Assembly: GCF_003985125.1 (NCBI RefSeq)
Contig: NZ_ML133585.1
Span: forward strand, 37,325 to 101,324
DNA from: Rhizobium phaseoli
GTDB taxonomy: Bacteria; Pseudomonadota; Alphaproteobacteria; Rhizobiales; Rhizobiaceae
Length of the DNA stretch: 64,000 bases
Direction of reading: 5' to 3'
The translations under genes and the position numbers were made by a program. Positions 34,214 to 43,591 of the stretch are shown here, piece by piece (the first letter of the stretch is position 1; every line of letters starts with the position of its first letter). The notes under the pieces are model-generated. The model saw only the letters and a list, made by a program, of their open reading frames with translations, did no database searches and was not told the DNA's origin.

Positions 34214-35399
34214 CAGGTCAGCTCCTCACTACTTGCAGTGAACATGACACAAATTATAAGTTGAGCAAGCAAATGCTTTATCAAAGGTTAATTCGGCGAC
34301 GAGGTGCGACCATTTCGACACAGATTGGTCAGTCAACAGCCATTTCGATGTGTCGAATTGAGTGAAGTCATTCGCGCAGGCGGATTGACTGTTCATGCCG
34401 GGAGCCGCTCGATGAGAGGGGGTGTCTCTGAGCCTGCGGCTCTTTGGTGTCGGGCCGCCTGGCGGATTTGAAGTGACCGGTCGAAGGCTTGCCAATGCCG
34501 GTCTGTCCGCTGCGGGGTGACTTGCCATTATCCTTTGATATGTCAAGAGGTTAAACCTCCGTTCGCCTTCATGATCGTCATTCTTCGAAGTTGAATTCTG
34601 TTGCCCACTTCCGAGGCCAGCTCATGCCGGGATCGTCGAATTTAGTCCTGGCTGTTCCTTCCCTAGTGTTGCCTTGCCGCGTCGTTGCGACGAAGGAAGG
34701 GAGGGAAAAAATGTGAGGATCTCTTATGTTTTTCGACCAGAATGTAAGGCGGTTGCCGTTGGGCGGCATGTGCAATAACTTTAGATATAAATTAAGATAA
34801 AATTAAAATTTTATCAAAAGGTAAATATATATATTTCAGATGCCGGTTGTACTTAAGTTTCTGTTTTGTGATGACTGGCTATCTTATGGTTAATAACGGC
34901 AAGATGTGCCTATTTCAATAATAAAGATGATCTAGTCTATCACTTTATAATAATGACATTATCTCTATGGGGGCGCATTGCTGTCGCGTAATGTCAGCGC
35001 CAAGCGGAAGCACTTGGCGTTGGGCGCGTGCCCGATCATTGCTTGCGGATATACAGGTTTTGCGCAAGGCCATCGCAACAGGGGATATCGCTGTCGGCGC
35101 AGCACTTCTTTTCCGATGCAGCGATCATAACGGTCGCCCTGCGACAACCCATCCCTCAAAAAGCTGAGGACCCGCCGGGGTGGATGACGGGTCCTCTGGT
35201 AGGATTGCTTGCACAGTGCGTAGCTATGATTGCGCTTAATCTTGATATTGTCACAGCTTATTAGCGGAGGATTATAGTTTCCCACAGTTTTGTCATTTTC
35301 GCGACGGAAAATATTTTATGTGGCGTTCGATTTGTACTGGATATTTAAGGAATAGTTGACAATGGAGCGGAGGTGCCGGCCTTCAGAGCCGGAAATACT
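34214..35399. other. Long intergenic stretch without supported genes
   Basis: Nearly 1.2 kb. The part from about 34770 to 34970 is extremely AT-rich (TTAAGATAAAATTAAAATTTTATC and similar tracts in short blocks), unlike the rest of the window. No ORF here has both a ribosome site and protein-like composition. A minus-strand intrinsic terminator sits at 35158-35195. The AT-rich block may hold a promoter or a nucleoid-protein-bound (silenced) site. Confidence 0.5.
35158..35195 (-). terminator. Intrinsic terminator of the minus-strand glycan operon
   Basis: On the minus strand an 8-bp perfect stem (AGGACCCG/CGGGTCCT, 13-base loop, 35167-35195) is followed by CAGCTTTTT. It lies about 200 bases downstream of the GT2 stop at 35400 and probably ends the transcript coming from 43.5 kb. 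Confidence 0.7.
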
Positions 35400-36518
35400 C
35401 TATCTCCTCGAGATCGCAGCGCAATCTCCGCCGCAACGGTCGATCTCCGACAAGCGCCGGAACAAGGCTTTCGTTCGAAAACGCGACCATCCGCCCACCA
35501 GCGGTATAACAGGATCCATTTCCTCGAATTTCCTGAAATTTGTCTGCTTTTGCCGCCGGAACGGCGGGGCTTTCGACAACACCCTGTTTGCGGCCCTGGC
35601 GGCTTTTGAAAAGATCAGTTTGGTTATGACACTGGCAGCAAGCAATGGACTATGATGATAGACGTACTTGAGCGAGATTGCGGCGCTGTGCCAATCTTTC
35701 AAAGCCGCAAATTTTGAGAATGCATAGAGGTGGGCCGAGGCGCGGGCGCAGCTGACGACGAAAGCAGGAAGCTGCGGATTGCGCGCGACGCATCGCTCAT
35801 AGACGGCCAGAAGCGATTGCGCCATTCGGGATCTGTCGGCAGACATGGCCGCAGCATGAACGCGATAGCCCACCAGCCCGAGTGGCACTGCCTCGATCTT
35901 GAAATGCTCGGCGGTGCGAAGTTCGAAATCGAAGTCTTCGCATCCTCCGATTCCCTGATTGGCATAGCTCGGATCGTAGCCGCCGATCTTGTCGATGACG
36001 GCACGGCGCACCATGAAGCCGCTGCCATTGCCGACGAAGCGGAAGACGAGATGGCGGATCAGAATGGACTCGCGAGCGCTGAGCGACGAGCCGGACCGCG
36101 TGCAATATCCCTCGGAATCGACGAAACGGTGAAGGGCATAAACGGCACCCCAGGCCTCGGGCAGCGGATGGAGCGCCGACAGCATTCTTTCGACATACGT
36201 CGGATGCCAGAGGTCGTCTGCATCAAGGAAGGCGAGATAGCCGGCCTTCGATGCTGCGATCCCGGTATTGCGCGCCGCGGCGACGCCGCGGTTTTCCGTC
36301 GAAAGAAGCTTGATCCTCGGATCGGCAGCGGCGAAGCGGCGGCAGATGGAGGTTGTCTCATCGGTCGAGCCGTCGTCGACGACAATGATCTCCAGCGCCT
36401 TGTGGGTCTGATCGATGACGGACCGAAGCGTCTGGTCAATATAGTCGCTGGCATTGTAGGCGGGGATCACCACCGCGACCAAAATTTCTGACGTGCTCGA
36501 CATCTCCATCGCCGTCAC
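35400..36518 (-). CDS. Family 2 glycosyltransferase
   Basis: A 372-residue GT2 enzyme with V-V-I-P-A-Y-N-A-S, I-V-V-D-D-G-S-T-D-E-T (about 45) and Y-L-A-F-L-D-A-D-D-L-W-H-P (about 95), followed by a helical C-terminal half. The start is GTG at 36518, overlapping the ABC exporter stop by four bases (GTGA). It is clearly related to the GT2 at 38259-39338, sharing the D-A-D-D-(L/I)-W-H-P block. It is the last gene of the operon, before the terminator. Confidence 0.86.
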   Translation of the reverse strand: MTAMEMSSTSEILVAVVIPAYNASDYIDQTLRSVIDQTHKALEIIVVDDGSTDETTSICRRFAAADPRIKLLSTENRGVAAARNTGIAASKAGYLAFLDADDLWHPTYVERMLSALHPLPEAWGAVYALHRFVDSEGYCTRSGSSLSARESILIRHLVFRFVGNGSGFMVRRAVIDKIGGYDPSYANQGIGGCEDFDFELRTAEHFKIEAVPLGLVGYRVHAAAMSADRSRMAQSLLAVYERCVARNPQLPAFVVSCARASAHLYAFSKFAALKDWHSAAISLKYVYHHSPLLAASVITKLIFSKAARAANRVLSKAPPFRRQKQTNFRKFEEMDPVIPLVGGWSRFRTKALFRRLSEIDRCGGDCAAISRR

Positions 36519-38266
36519 CCGAGTTTGGTTGCGAGTGTTGGCGGGCGAAGATCGATCTGGTTCCTCATCATCCTGGCGACCGCAGGGCGGTGGCTGACGA
36601 CGATCAGCGTTCGGCCGGGATCTTCCTTGATTGCCGAAAACACCCGCATCTCGGTATTTTCATCGAGCGCACTCGTGGCTTCGTCCAGGAGCAGGATCTG
36701 CGGCCGGCCGGCCAGCGCACGCGCCAGGCCGATGCGCTGGCGCTGTCCGCCTGAAAGCCGCACCGCCTCGTCGCCCAGCCATTCGTCGAAGCCTTCCGGC
36801 AGGTTTTCGATGAATTCCGTGGCGCAGGCGACATCGGCGGCCCACCTGACGTCCTCATCGGAGATATCGCGACGGAAGCGGATGTTGTCGAAGACCGTGC
36901 CCTCCATCAGTTCGACATCCTGGCCCGAGACCGAGAGCAGGTGCAGCCAGCTCGCGCGGTCGACATCGGCGAGGTCCCTGCCGTCGATGGTGATCCGGCC
37001 TCGCGTCGGCCGGGTGAGATCGAGGATCATGTTCAGGATTGTCGTTTTGCCGGAGCCGCTTGGCCCGGTCAGAGCCGTCGTTTCGCCTGCCTTGATCGAG
37101 AAGTTGAGGTTTTGAACGGCCGGCGCGTTCGCCTGCTCATAGGTGAAGGAGACGTCGTGGAAGACGATGGCTTCCGCCAGGCGGGGGACCGGAACACCTT
37201 GCGCGGCCTGCTTGGCGTCGTCCTTTTCGGAAAGCAGCGCCAGCACGTTCTGCAGCGACGCTTCCATCTCGTAAAGACGCAGGATCTGGGAGTCGAATCC
37301 CTTGATATGCGGCTGAAGCCTGTAAAGAAGGATGGTGGCCGAAAGCGCTGCCTTGAAATCCACCGGCAGGAATTCCGAGGACAGGATGATCGTCAGGATG
37401 ATCCCGAAGGTGAGGATTTCGCTCAACAGCGAGGTCGCCGCCCCCATCCAGTCCGAGTGGCGCCAGGTCCGGCCGACCTCGCTGGAAAGTGCTGCGAAGA
37501 GCTGCTGGTGGCGCTGCTCGAGACCGAAGCTTTTGACCGCCTTCAAGGTCTGCAGCGTCGTCCAGCTCAGCTGCGTCAAGGCTTCGACGGCGGCCAGTGC
37601 CGAAACGCCGAGGCGCCGATAGGCGCCGGCAAACAAGCCCAAGGCGAAGTTATGGACGAAGCCGAAGACAAGCCCGAGCAAGGCGATCGGCCAGGCCAAG
37701 ACGAGCATGCCGATGCCGAAGATGACGATCGTGCCGAAATTGACACCCAGACGCACCAGGCTCGCATGTGCCGAGGATACCGCATAGGCTTCCGTGGCGA
37801 TCACATTCATCAGATCGCTGCGTTCATAGTGCTGAAAGCGCTGGAACGGGATAGTCAGGATTTTGGCGTAGAGGCGGTCGCGCATGCGATCGCTGATCTT
37901 GTGGTTGATCGCGCTTGTGATCAGCGAATTGACGAATCCCAGAAGAATGCGCAGCAGGATGGAGCCGATGAGGATGCCAATCAGCACCGGTTTGGAAAGG
38001 CTGAGATCAAGGCCGCCGAAAAACGCCGGAAGCCCGGCAACGGCGGAGCCGGAACCTGGTCTCTGCTGGCCAAGAACAAAGACGAGGCTCACCAGAAAGG
38101 TGATGCCGACCATCTCCGAAAAACCGGTGAGGATGCCGAGGATGATCATCACCGTCATTTTCAGCCGCAGCGCCGGCACGAGCTGAAGAAGCTCGCGGTA
38201 GCGGGCCGCGATGACCATGTTGTAGGCGCCGGCCGGGCGGGAGGTGGATTTCCGAAACCTATTCAT
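36515..38266 (-). CDS. MsbA-type ABC exporter (fused permease and ATPase)
   Basis: A 583-residue half-transporter: six membrane helices in the first about 320 residues, then an ATPase with Walker A (G-P-S-G-S-G-K-T-T), the Q-loop segment S-V-S-G-Q-D-V-E-L, the signature L-S-G-G-Q-R-Q-R-I-G-L-A-R-A-L and Walker B L-L-L-D-E-A-T-S-A-L-D. It would work as a homodimer moving a lipid-linked glycan or glycolipid across the inner membrane. ATG 38266 overlaps the upstream GT2 stop by eight bases; the frame upstream of it is inside that gene. Being embedded among glycosyltransferases suggests it exports their product. Confidence 0.87.
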   Translation of the reverse strand: MNRFRKSTSRPAGAYNMVIAARYRELLQLVPALRLKMTVMIILGILTGFSEMVGITFLVSLVFVLGQQRPGSGSAVAGLPAFFGGLDLSLSKPVLIGILIGSILLRILLGFVNSLITSAINHKISDRMRDRLYAKILTIPFQRFQHYERSDLMNVIATEAYAVSSAHASLVRLGVNFGTIVIFGIGMLVLAWPIALLGLVFGFVHNFALGLFAGAYRRLGVSALAAVEALTQLSWTTLQTLKAVKSFGLEQRHQQLFAALSSEVGRTWRHSDWMGAATSLLSEILTFGIILTIILSSEFLPVDFKAALSATILLYRLQPHIKGFDSQILRLYEMEASLQNVLALLSEKDDAKQAAQGVPVPRLAEAIVFHDVSFTYEQANAPAVQNLNFSIKAGETTALTGPSGSGKTTILNMILDLTRPTRGRITIDGRDLADVDRASWLHLLSVSGQDVELMEGTVFDNIRFRRDISDEDVRWAADVACATEFIENLPEGFDEWLGDEAVRLSGGQRQRIGLARALAGRPQILLLDEATSALDENTEMRVFSAIKEDPGRTLIVVSHRPAVARMMRNQIDLRPPTLATKLG

Positions 38267-39338
38267 TGTCGGCCATCCGCGACAATGTCGGGCTGTGCAC
38301 CCCGCCGAGCGGCGTGAAACGATTGCTGAACGGGGTGCCGGCCTCAGGAACGGCGGCACCCGCCAAGCGAGTCTTCGATCGGGAAGGCTTTCGCAGGATC
38401 TGTCTTGCGATGCGCACGCCATGGCGTTTTGCCAGACGAAAGCTCTGCTGCAGGCCATGAACAATCAGCTGCGGGCCATATTGCATCGCCATCATCGGCG
38501 CCAGCTTCTTGATCTGGGCATAATCGCGGTTTGCAAGGGCCTTGTTGAAATACCAGTGCGTCGTGTGAAATTTGGCGGTCTGGATATCGCGCCTCAGATC
38601 CGGGTAGCGCTCGATGATCGGCGCCATCACCAGGGCGTGGGATTGCAGCATCCGATAGGCGTTGCTCGACATGTTTCCCCGGGTGAAGCGATAGCCGGTT
38701 AGGAAATCCGGAACCAGCGCAAAGGGCAGGCTCTCGGCCAAGGCGAGATAGAGCTTCAGATCCTCGCAGCCCTCGGCGCCGCTGTCGCGCAGGCCGGCGT
38801 CGTAGCCGCCGCAGCGCAGAACCTCGGCGCGCGGCATCAGCGGCGTGCTGCCATTGCCGATGAAGTTCTCCCGCAGCAGCGGTTCGAAGATGTTGCCTTC
38901 ATGCAGGACCGGGCGTGAATGGCCGAAAATGACGCCGTTTTCGTCGATTGCCGCATACCAGTTGTAGGCGACGCCATGGGCGCCGGGATATTTTCGCAGC
39001 GACTGCAGTTGGCGCTCGATCTTCTCGGGATGCCATATGTCGTCGGCGTCGACAGGGGCGACATAGACGCCCCGCGCCTCGGTGATGCCGTGATTGCGGG
39101 CCCGGGCAACGCCGCCATTGACCTGCCGGAGGACTCGGACACGGCGGTCGGTGAGGCTGTAGTCGCTCGCAAGCGCGAAGGTGCCGTCCCGCGATCCGTC
39201 ATCGACCACAAGGATTTGGAGCTTGTCGTAGGTTTGGTTCGAGACGCTTTGCAACGTTTCGAGAAGCGTCTTTTCGGCGTTGTAGGCCGGGATGACGACG
39301 GTGATCAGGGGGGGCGCTGCGGTGCTGATGATTGTCAT
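38259..39338 (-). CDS. Family 2 glycosyltransferase
   Basis: A 359-residue GT2 enzyme with V-V-I-P-A-Y-N-A-E, V-V-D-D-G-S-R-D-G-T and V-A-P-V-D-A-D-D-I-W-H-P (about 95). Overall layout matches the downstream GT2 at 35400, so the pair probably arose by duplication. Its start overlaps the stop of the trifunctional gene (ATGA) and its end overlaps the ABC exporter start. A basic, Pro-rich C-terminal tail follows the catalytic domain. Confidence 0.86.
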   Translation of the reverse strand: MTIISTAAPPLITVVIPAYNAEKTLLETLQSVSNQTYDKLQILVVDDGSRDGTFALASDYSLTDRRVRVLRQVNGGVARARNHGITEARGVYVAPVDADDIWHPEKIERQLQSLRKYPGAHGVAYNWYAAIDENGVIFGHSRPVLHEGNIFEPLLRENFIGNGSTPLMPRAEVLRCGGYDAGLRDSGAEGCEDLKLYLALAESLPFALVPDFLTGYRFTRGNMSSNAYRMLQSHALVMAPIIERYPDLRRDIQTAKFHTTHWYFNKALANRDYAQIKKLAPMMAMQYGPQLIVHGLQQSFRLAKRHGVRIARQILRKPSRSKTRLAGAAVPEAGTPFSNRFTPLGGVHSPTLSRMADNE

Positions 39339-42334
39339 CCGATAAAGGCTCCGGGCAGGCCCATCAGTGCGGGGAAGGCTTCAAGCGGCCGGTCGCCACG
39401 AACTTCGAGGCGCGGCAGGCCGAAGACATTGTCGGAAAAGGCGGCCGTCGCGGCGCGTGTGGTGAAGCCGATCGTGTAGCCGGCAAGGGAAAGAATGCCC
39501 GGTGCCCTGAAGTCGGTGGCACCGTAGGGCAGCGCGATCGAAACCACGGGGCTGCCCAGGCGGCTTTCCAGCGCATGGCGCGACCGCAGCGCTTCGGTGA
39601 GCAAGGCATCGTTTTCCATCGCGCTCGCCGGCGTGTGGGAGGCGAGATGGGAGCCGAAGCTGATGCCTTTCTGCTGCAGTTCCTGCATATCCGGCCACGC
39701 CATCAGCGCCGCCGGCTCGCCATAGGCGCAATCCCAGTCCGAGCGGCCGCCGACCTTGTCGGTGACGACGAAGACGTCGGCGCTGAAATCATTCTCGGCC
39801 AGGATCGGGAAGGCGTTGGTGCGGAAATCCAGATAGGCATCGTCGAAGGTCAGCATGACGGGCCTGCCCCGGATCGGCTTGCCGCTGCGCAAGAGATTGG
39901 CGAGCGTCGGCGCGGTCACGGCGTAATAGCCGTGCCGGCGCAGGAATTGCAACTGCTTGCGGAACATCTCCGGCGGCGTGCGGAAGCGCCGCAGCGCGGC
40001 GGGGCCGTCCTCGGCGATCCGGTGATACATCAGGATAGGGATGGAGGTCGTCACCTCGGTTGCCCATGCCGTCTCGCGCGCGATGCCCGCCGGTCCTGAG
40101 ATGATGTGCTTTGCCACATCGACGTCCAGCGGCGTCCCATGCGTCTCGACCCGCAGGACGGAATCGGCCACGGTGGCTTTGCGGAAGCGGTGGATGGCAT
40201 AAAGCGCGGTGTCGATCGTCTCTTCGAGGGCAAGCCCCGCCTGTTCGGTCAGAACCCGTCTGATCGTCGCGACCCCGAAGGGATGGTCCCAATCGAAACC
40301 GGATCGCCCGGGCTCGTCCTGGCGCAGATGCGGATGTGCGGTGATCAGACATCCCCCCGGCTTCAGCGCCGCCGCCATCTTGCGGCAGACATCCGCAAGC
40401 ATCTCCTCATCCTTCATGTAATAGAGCACTTCCGAACAGATGATGAGATCCTGATCGGGGGGGAGCTGTTGTCTGACGAAGTCGAGAACCCGGAGCTCGA
40501 CATTGGAGAGATCGCGGCAGCGCTTGGATGCCCTGTCGATCGCCCGCTGCGAAATATCGGTGGCCGTCACCCGGCCGACCGCGCGCGCCAGTTTCTCGGT
40601 GAAGATCCCCTCGGCGCAGGCAAGTTCCAGAGCCGTTTCGGTTCCCTGAGGGATCAGGCTCATTGTCTGGGCATATTTGACCTGCTCGTAGACCGAGAGG
40701 TAATTCCATGGATCCGGCCGTTCGAAAATCTGCTCCCAATAGTCTTCCGCCGACTGCGCCTGCGGAGCCGGCTTTTCTTTCCGCGGCGCCGCGCCGGCTG
40801 CATGTCGCACCGGCGGCAAGCCGCGTTCGAGGCCGCGCAGGATGTCGGAGAGCCGGGCATCATTATCCTGACTGTCGCCCGGCGCTTGGGCCAGGACGGC
40901 ATTGCGGCCAGTCCGCACCAGCAGCTTTTCGAGGCGAGCCCGCCGCTGGCCACTGCGGAGAATGAGGCCGCCGAAGGTTCGGTAGCCGCGCAATGCCTCC
41001 TTCGTCCACGCAGCGGCATAGGTGAGCGTGCGCTGTTGCTCGAGATCTTCTCCCGCCTGCATTTCCTGTATGATCAGCCGGATCTGCGCCCGGATCGACA
41101 GATCGCCCCAGAGCGGCCCGACGAAGGTGCCAACATGCTGTTCTCCCGAGAAGGCGTGCATTATAAGCGTGTCGGCCTGCTCAGCCTTGCCGATCCTGGA
41201 AAGCCTGTTGAGGTCGACGCTAACCACCTGGATACTGCCGAGGGTGAAGGAGCGCGAAAGGTTCGCAGCCGTTAGCCGCCAGGTGGCCTGTTCCAGGATC
41301 TTCCGCCCGGTGCCGGGGAAGGAATGTCGCTGGATCAGGTCGACAAGCGAAAGAAAAGTCGGCTGCCAGGTGTCGAGTGAATCGATGAGGTCATCGGGCT
41401 GATTGGCCAATAGCCCGGTCCGCAACCCGTGCATGATGACGTTGACAAAAAAGCTCTCATAGCCCGCCGCATCCGTCATGTCGGGCAGGAGCGCGGCCAG
41501 GGCCCCAATATCCAAGGTCGGATCGTGCTTGGCCGCCAGGACCCAGGCGAGCATGCGCAGTCTGCTGATGGCGGGCGTGACCCATCCGGTCTCCGTACCC
41601 TCGGCCTGCAAACCGTGCTGCATGAGCAGCGCCTCGGCCTTCGTCGTCACGCAAATGGCGTCACGCACCAGTTTCGCCGGATCGCCGGAAAGCGAGCCCG
41701 GCTTCATGCGATAGAAAGCCAGGCAGGCGTCGACGCGGCGAAATTCTGCCCCTGCAAAGGCCATGCGCAGCCAGAGATCCCACTCCTCGCAGGTCTGCAG
41801 GCTCTCATCCATGCCGCCAACCCGTTCGAAAAGGCTTTTGGGGAAGACCACCGTATGAATGGCGAGCGCGCAGAAGGACGAGAATTCGCGCTTGGCGGCA
41901 TCGCCGGCAAGCAGCGGCGCCTGTTCCACCGGCATCAGCCGGCCGTCCGGGGCGACGCGGCGGTAGGAGCAATAGGCGATGGCGGGCGGCGATCCATCCG
42001 CCGCCATCGGCAGCATGGTTTCGATGAAGGCCGGATCCAGCCAGTCGTCGGCATCGAGCATGCAGAGCAGGGGGGCGGCGGCCAGGCGGGCGGCATGGTT
42101 TCTGGCCGCCGCAGCACCTGTATTGGCCTGGCGGGCGGCGACAATGCGGCTGTCGGCTGCGGCAAGCGCCTCAACCAGCTCCCAGGTGCGGTCGCTCGAA
42201 CCGTCGTCGACCACCACCGCCTGCCAGTTCGCTTTCGTCTGCCGCTGCAGGCTGGCGAGCGCTTCGGCAAGCGTGTCCTGTGCATTGTATGCAGGAATGA
42301 GGAAGGAAATTTCCGGCGCCATAGCTGTCACCAT
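39335..42334 (-). CDS. Trifunctional fusion: GT2 glycosyltransferase, NodS-like methyltransferase, NodB-like polysaccharide deacetylase
   Basis: A 999-residue protein from ATG 42334, which overlaps the upstream GT2 stop; the open frame to 43195 is only antisense-phase read-through of that gene. Residues about 1-250 are a GT2 domain (F-L-I-P-A-Y-N-A-Q, V-V-V-D-D-G-S-S-D, M-L-D-A-D-D-W-L). About 250-520 is a helical region of unknown role. About 525-700 is a NodS-type SAM methyltransferase (D-P-W-N-Y, E-L-A-C-A-E-G-I-F, T-D-I-S). About 762-999 is a CE4 deacetylase (I-L-M-Y-H-R, T-F-D-D-A-Y near 830, S-H-L-A-S-H near 894, L-P-Y-G). The metal ligands Asp and two His of CE4 are present. Together it could add, N-deacetylate and methylate a sugar; the substrate is unknown. 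Confidence 0.85.
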   Translation of the reverse strand: MVTAMAPEISFLIPAYNAQDTLAEALASLQRQTKANWQAVVVDDGSSDRTWELVEALAAADSRIVAARQANTGAAAARNHAARLAAAPLLCMLDADDWLDPAFIETMLPMAADGSPPAIAYCSYRRVAPDGRLMPVEQAPLLAGDAAKREFSSFCALAIHTVVFPKSLFERVGGMDESLQTCEEWDLWLRMAFAGAEFRRVDACLAFYRMKPGSLSGDPAKLVRDAICVTTKAEALLMQHGLQAEGTETGWVTPAISRLRMLAWVLAAKHDPTLDIGALAALLPDMTDAAGYESFFVNVIMHGLRTGLLANQPDDLIDSLDTWQPTFLSLVDLIQRHSFPGTGRKILEQATWRLTAANLSRSFTLGSIQVVSVDLNRLSRIGKAEQADTLIMHAFSGEQHVGTFVGPLWGDLSIRAQIRLIIQEMQAGEDLEQQRTLTYAAAWTKEALRGYRTFGGLILRSGQRRARLEKLLVRTGRNAVLAQAPGDSQDNDARLSDILRGLERGLPPVRHAAGAAPRKEKPAPQAQSAEDYWEQIFERPDPWNYLSVYEQVKYAQTMSLIPQGTETALELACAEGIFTEKLARAVGRVTATDISQRAIDRASKRCRDLSNVELRVLDFVRQQLPPDQDLIICSEVLYYMKDEEMLADVCRKMAAALKPGGCLITAHPHLRQDEPGRSGFDWDHPFGVATIRRVLTEQAGLALEETIDTALYAIHRFRKATVADSVLRVETHGTPLDVDVAKHIISGPAGIARETAWATEVTTSIPILMYHRIAEDGPAALRRFRTPPEMFRKQLQFLRRHGYYAVTAPTLANLLRSGKPIRGRPVMLTFDDAYLDFRTNAFPILAENDFSADVFVVTDKVGGRSDWDCAYGEPAALMAWPDMQELQQKGISFGSHLASHTPASAMENDALLTEALRSRHALESRLGSPVVSIALPYGATDFRAPGILSLAGYTIGFTTRAATAAFSDNVFGLPRLEVRGDRPLEAFPALMGLPGAFIG

Positions 42335-43506
42335 GCGCGCATCTTCCAGCGGCGCAGGACGTAGAGCGCGCCGTTGACGCTGCCGAGCATCTCCTGCTTC
42401 AGGAAGAAATCGTGCGAAGTGGCGCCCCTGCGCAGACGTTTGCGCAGCCTGCCGGCGAAATATTTCGGGAACGAGATGAGGATGCGCCGGAGATTGCCGC
42501 CGTTGCCGGTGTTCTGATACTGCACCAGCAGCGCGGCGATATGGCCGCTCATATATTGCTCGATCTGCCTGGCGAGCCCCTTCATATCCTTGCGATGAAA
42601 GTGCCAGGAGACGGCGGTCGGCTCGTAACGGCAGACATGGCCGTGATGCAGCAGGCGGTTCCAATATTCGGAGTCGCCCGAGCAGCCGGCCGCCCCCATA
42701 TCGAGGCGGACGTCGAACAGGCCGATCTCGTCGAATACCTTCCGGCGGAAGGCCTGGCTTGCGCCGGCGCCGATCGTCCAGACCGGCGCGCCGTAGCGCC
42801 TGTGGCTGTCGTAGAAATCCCGGCCGAAATCCTGCCTGATGTAACCGCGGCCGAAACCCCAGTGCTTTTCGAAGATGAACTGCGCCGGCGTTGCCAGTTC
42901 TCCGGGCAGGATCAGGCCGGTGACGCAGCCGATCTCCGGCCGGTCGAACGCCTTCATCAGGTTCTCCAGCCATCGCTGGTGGAGAACGACGTCGTCGTCG
43001 GAAAAAGCGACGAATTCGGTTTTCGCCGCACGGATGGCAGCATTGCGGGCAAAATCCAGCCCGACCCGGTCTTCGCGGACATAGGTGGCGCCTGCTTCCT
43101 CGACCACGCGGCGGGTCGCTTCGCCTGAAGAGGCATTGTCGACCACGATGATTTCGGCCGGCTTCAGCGATTGTTCGGGGATCGAGGCGAGGCACCGGCG
43201 CAGCTCTTCCGGCCGGTCCTTGGTGCAGATCAGAATGCTGACATTGCGATTTTGAAGAGGCTGCTGGGCGACCTCACGCGCATGCGCAAGCGTATCCGGC
43301 CGCACGGCACGTCCGGCAAGCTCGGCCGCGGCTTCAGGCCGGTCGACATAGGCCTGTCCGACGGGGAGGCCGTCGGCGAGAAAGACCGCCAACCCGGCCG
43401 ATATCGGCGCGGTGACGGCATCCGACTGATGCGATGCGAGATCGAGATAGTGAATCGGCACGGGGAAATTGACAGTCGCCAGATCGGACGGAATGATTTC
43501 CTGCAT
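42328..43506 (-). CDS. Family 2 glycosyltransferase with N-terminal extension
   Basis: A 392-residue protein. The first about 85 residues are not transferase-like and may be a targeting or partner-binding extension. The GT2 domain then starts at V-S-I-L-I-C-T-K-D-R-P, with V-V-D-N-A-S-S-G, G-L-D-F-A-R-N-A-A and F-V-A-F-S-D-D-D-V-V (about 170). A later C-S-G-D-S-E-Y-W and W-H-F-H-R-K-D segment is typical of this GT2 subgroup. Its stop overlaps the start of the trifunctional gene. An 85-base gap with a hairpin separates it from the epimerase. Confidence 0.84.
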   Translation of the reverse strand: MQEIIPSDLATVNFPVPIHYLDLASHQSDAVTAPISAGLAVFLADGLPVGQAYVDRPEAAAELAGRAVRPDTLAHAREVAQQPLQNRNVSILICTKDRPEELRRCLASIPEQSLKPAEIIVVDNASSGEATRRVVEEAGATYVREDRVGLDFARNAAIRAAKTEFVAFSDDDVVLHQRWLENLMKAFDRPEIGCVTGLILPGELATPAQFIFEKHWGFGRGYIRQDFGRDFYDSHRRYGAPVWTIGAGASQAFRRKVFDEIGLFDVRLDMGAAGCSGDSEYWNRLLHHGHVCRYEPTAVSWHFHRKDMKGLARQIEQYMSGHIAALLVQYQNTGNGGNLRRILISFPKYFAGRLRKRLRRGATSHDFFLKQEMLGSVNGALYVLRRWKMRAW

Positions 43507-43544
43507 CGTTACTCTCTCAACGCGCCACGAGCACAGGCTGGCAC

Positions 43545-43575
43545 AAGGCCCTGCCCGGAATGCGGGAAGGGCCTT
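43545..43575. repeat. Intercistronic hairpin between epimerase and GT2
   Basis: AAGGCCCTGCCCG facing CGGGAAGGGCCTT forms a 13-bp stem with one mismatch and a 5-base loop in the 85-base gap. No T-run follows in the operon direction, so partial termination or mRNA processing between the two genes is more likely than full termination. Confidence 0.5.
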
Positions 43576-43591
43576 AAAACCGCGGCGGTTA

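Noticed and set aside
36941..38317. 458-codon plus-strand ORF
   Set aside because: It is the antisense shadow of the ABC exporter gene, with the usual Asp/Gln/Arg/His bias of such shadows.
42335..43195. N-terminal extension of the open frame of the trifunctional protein (287 extra residues)
   Set aside because: It is Arg/Pro-rich and runs in another phase through a well-supported GT2 gene (42328-43506); the protein-like sequence starts at 42334.
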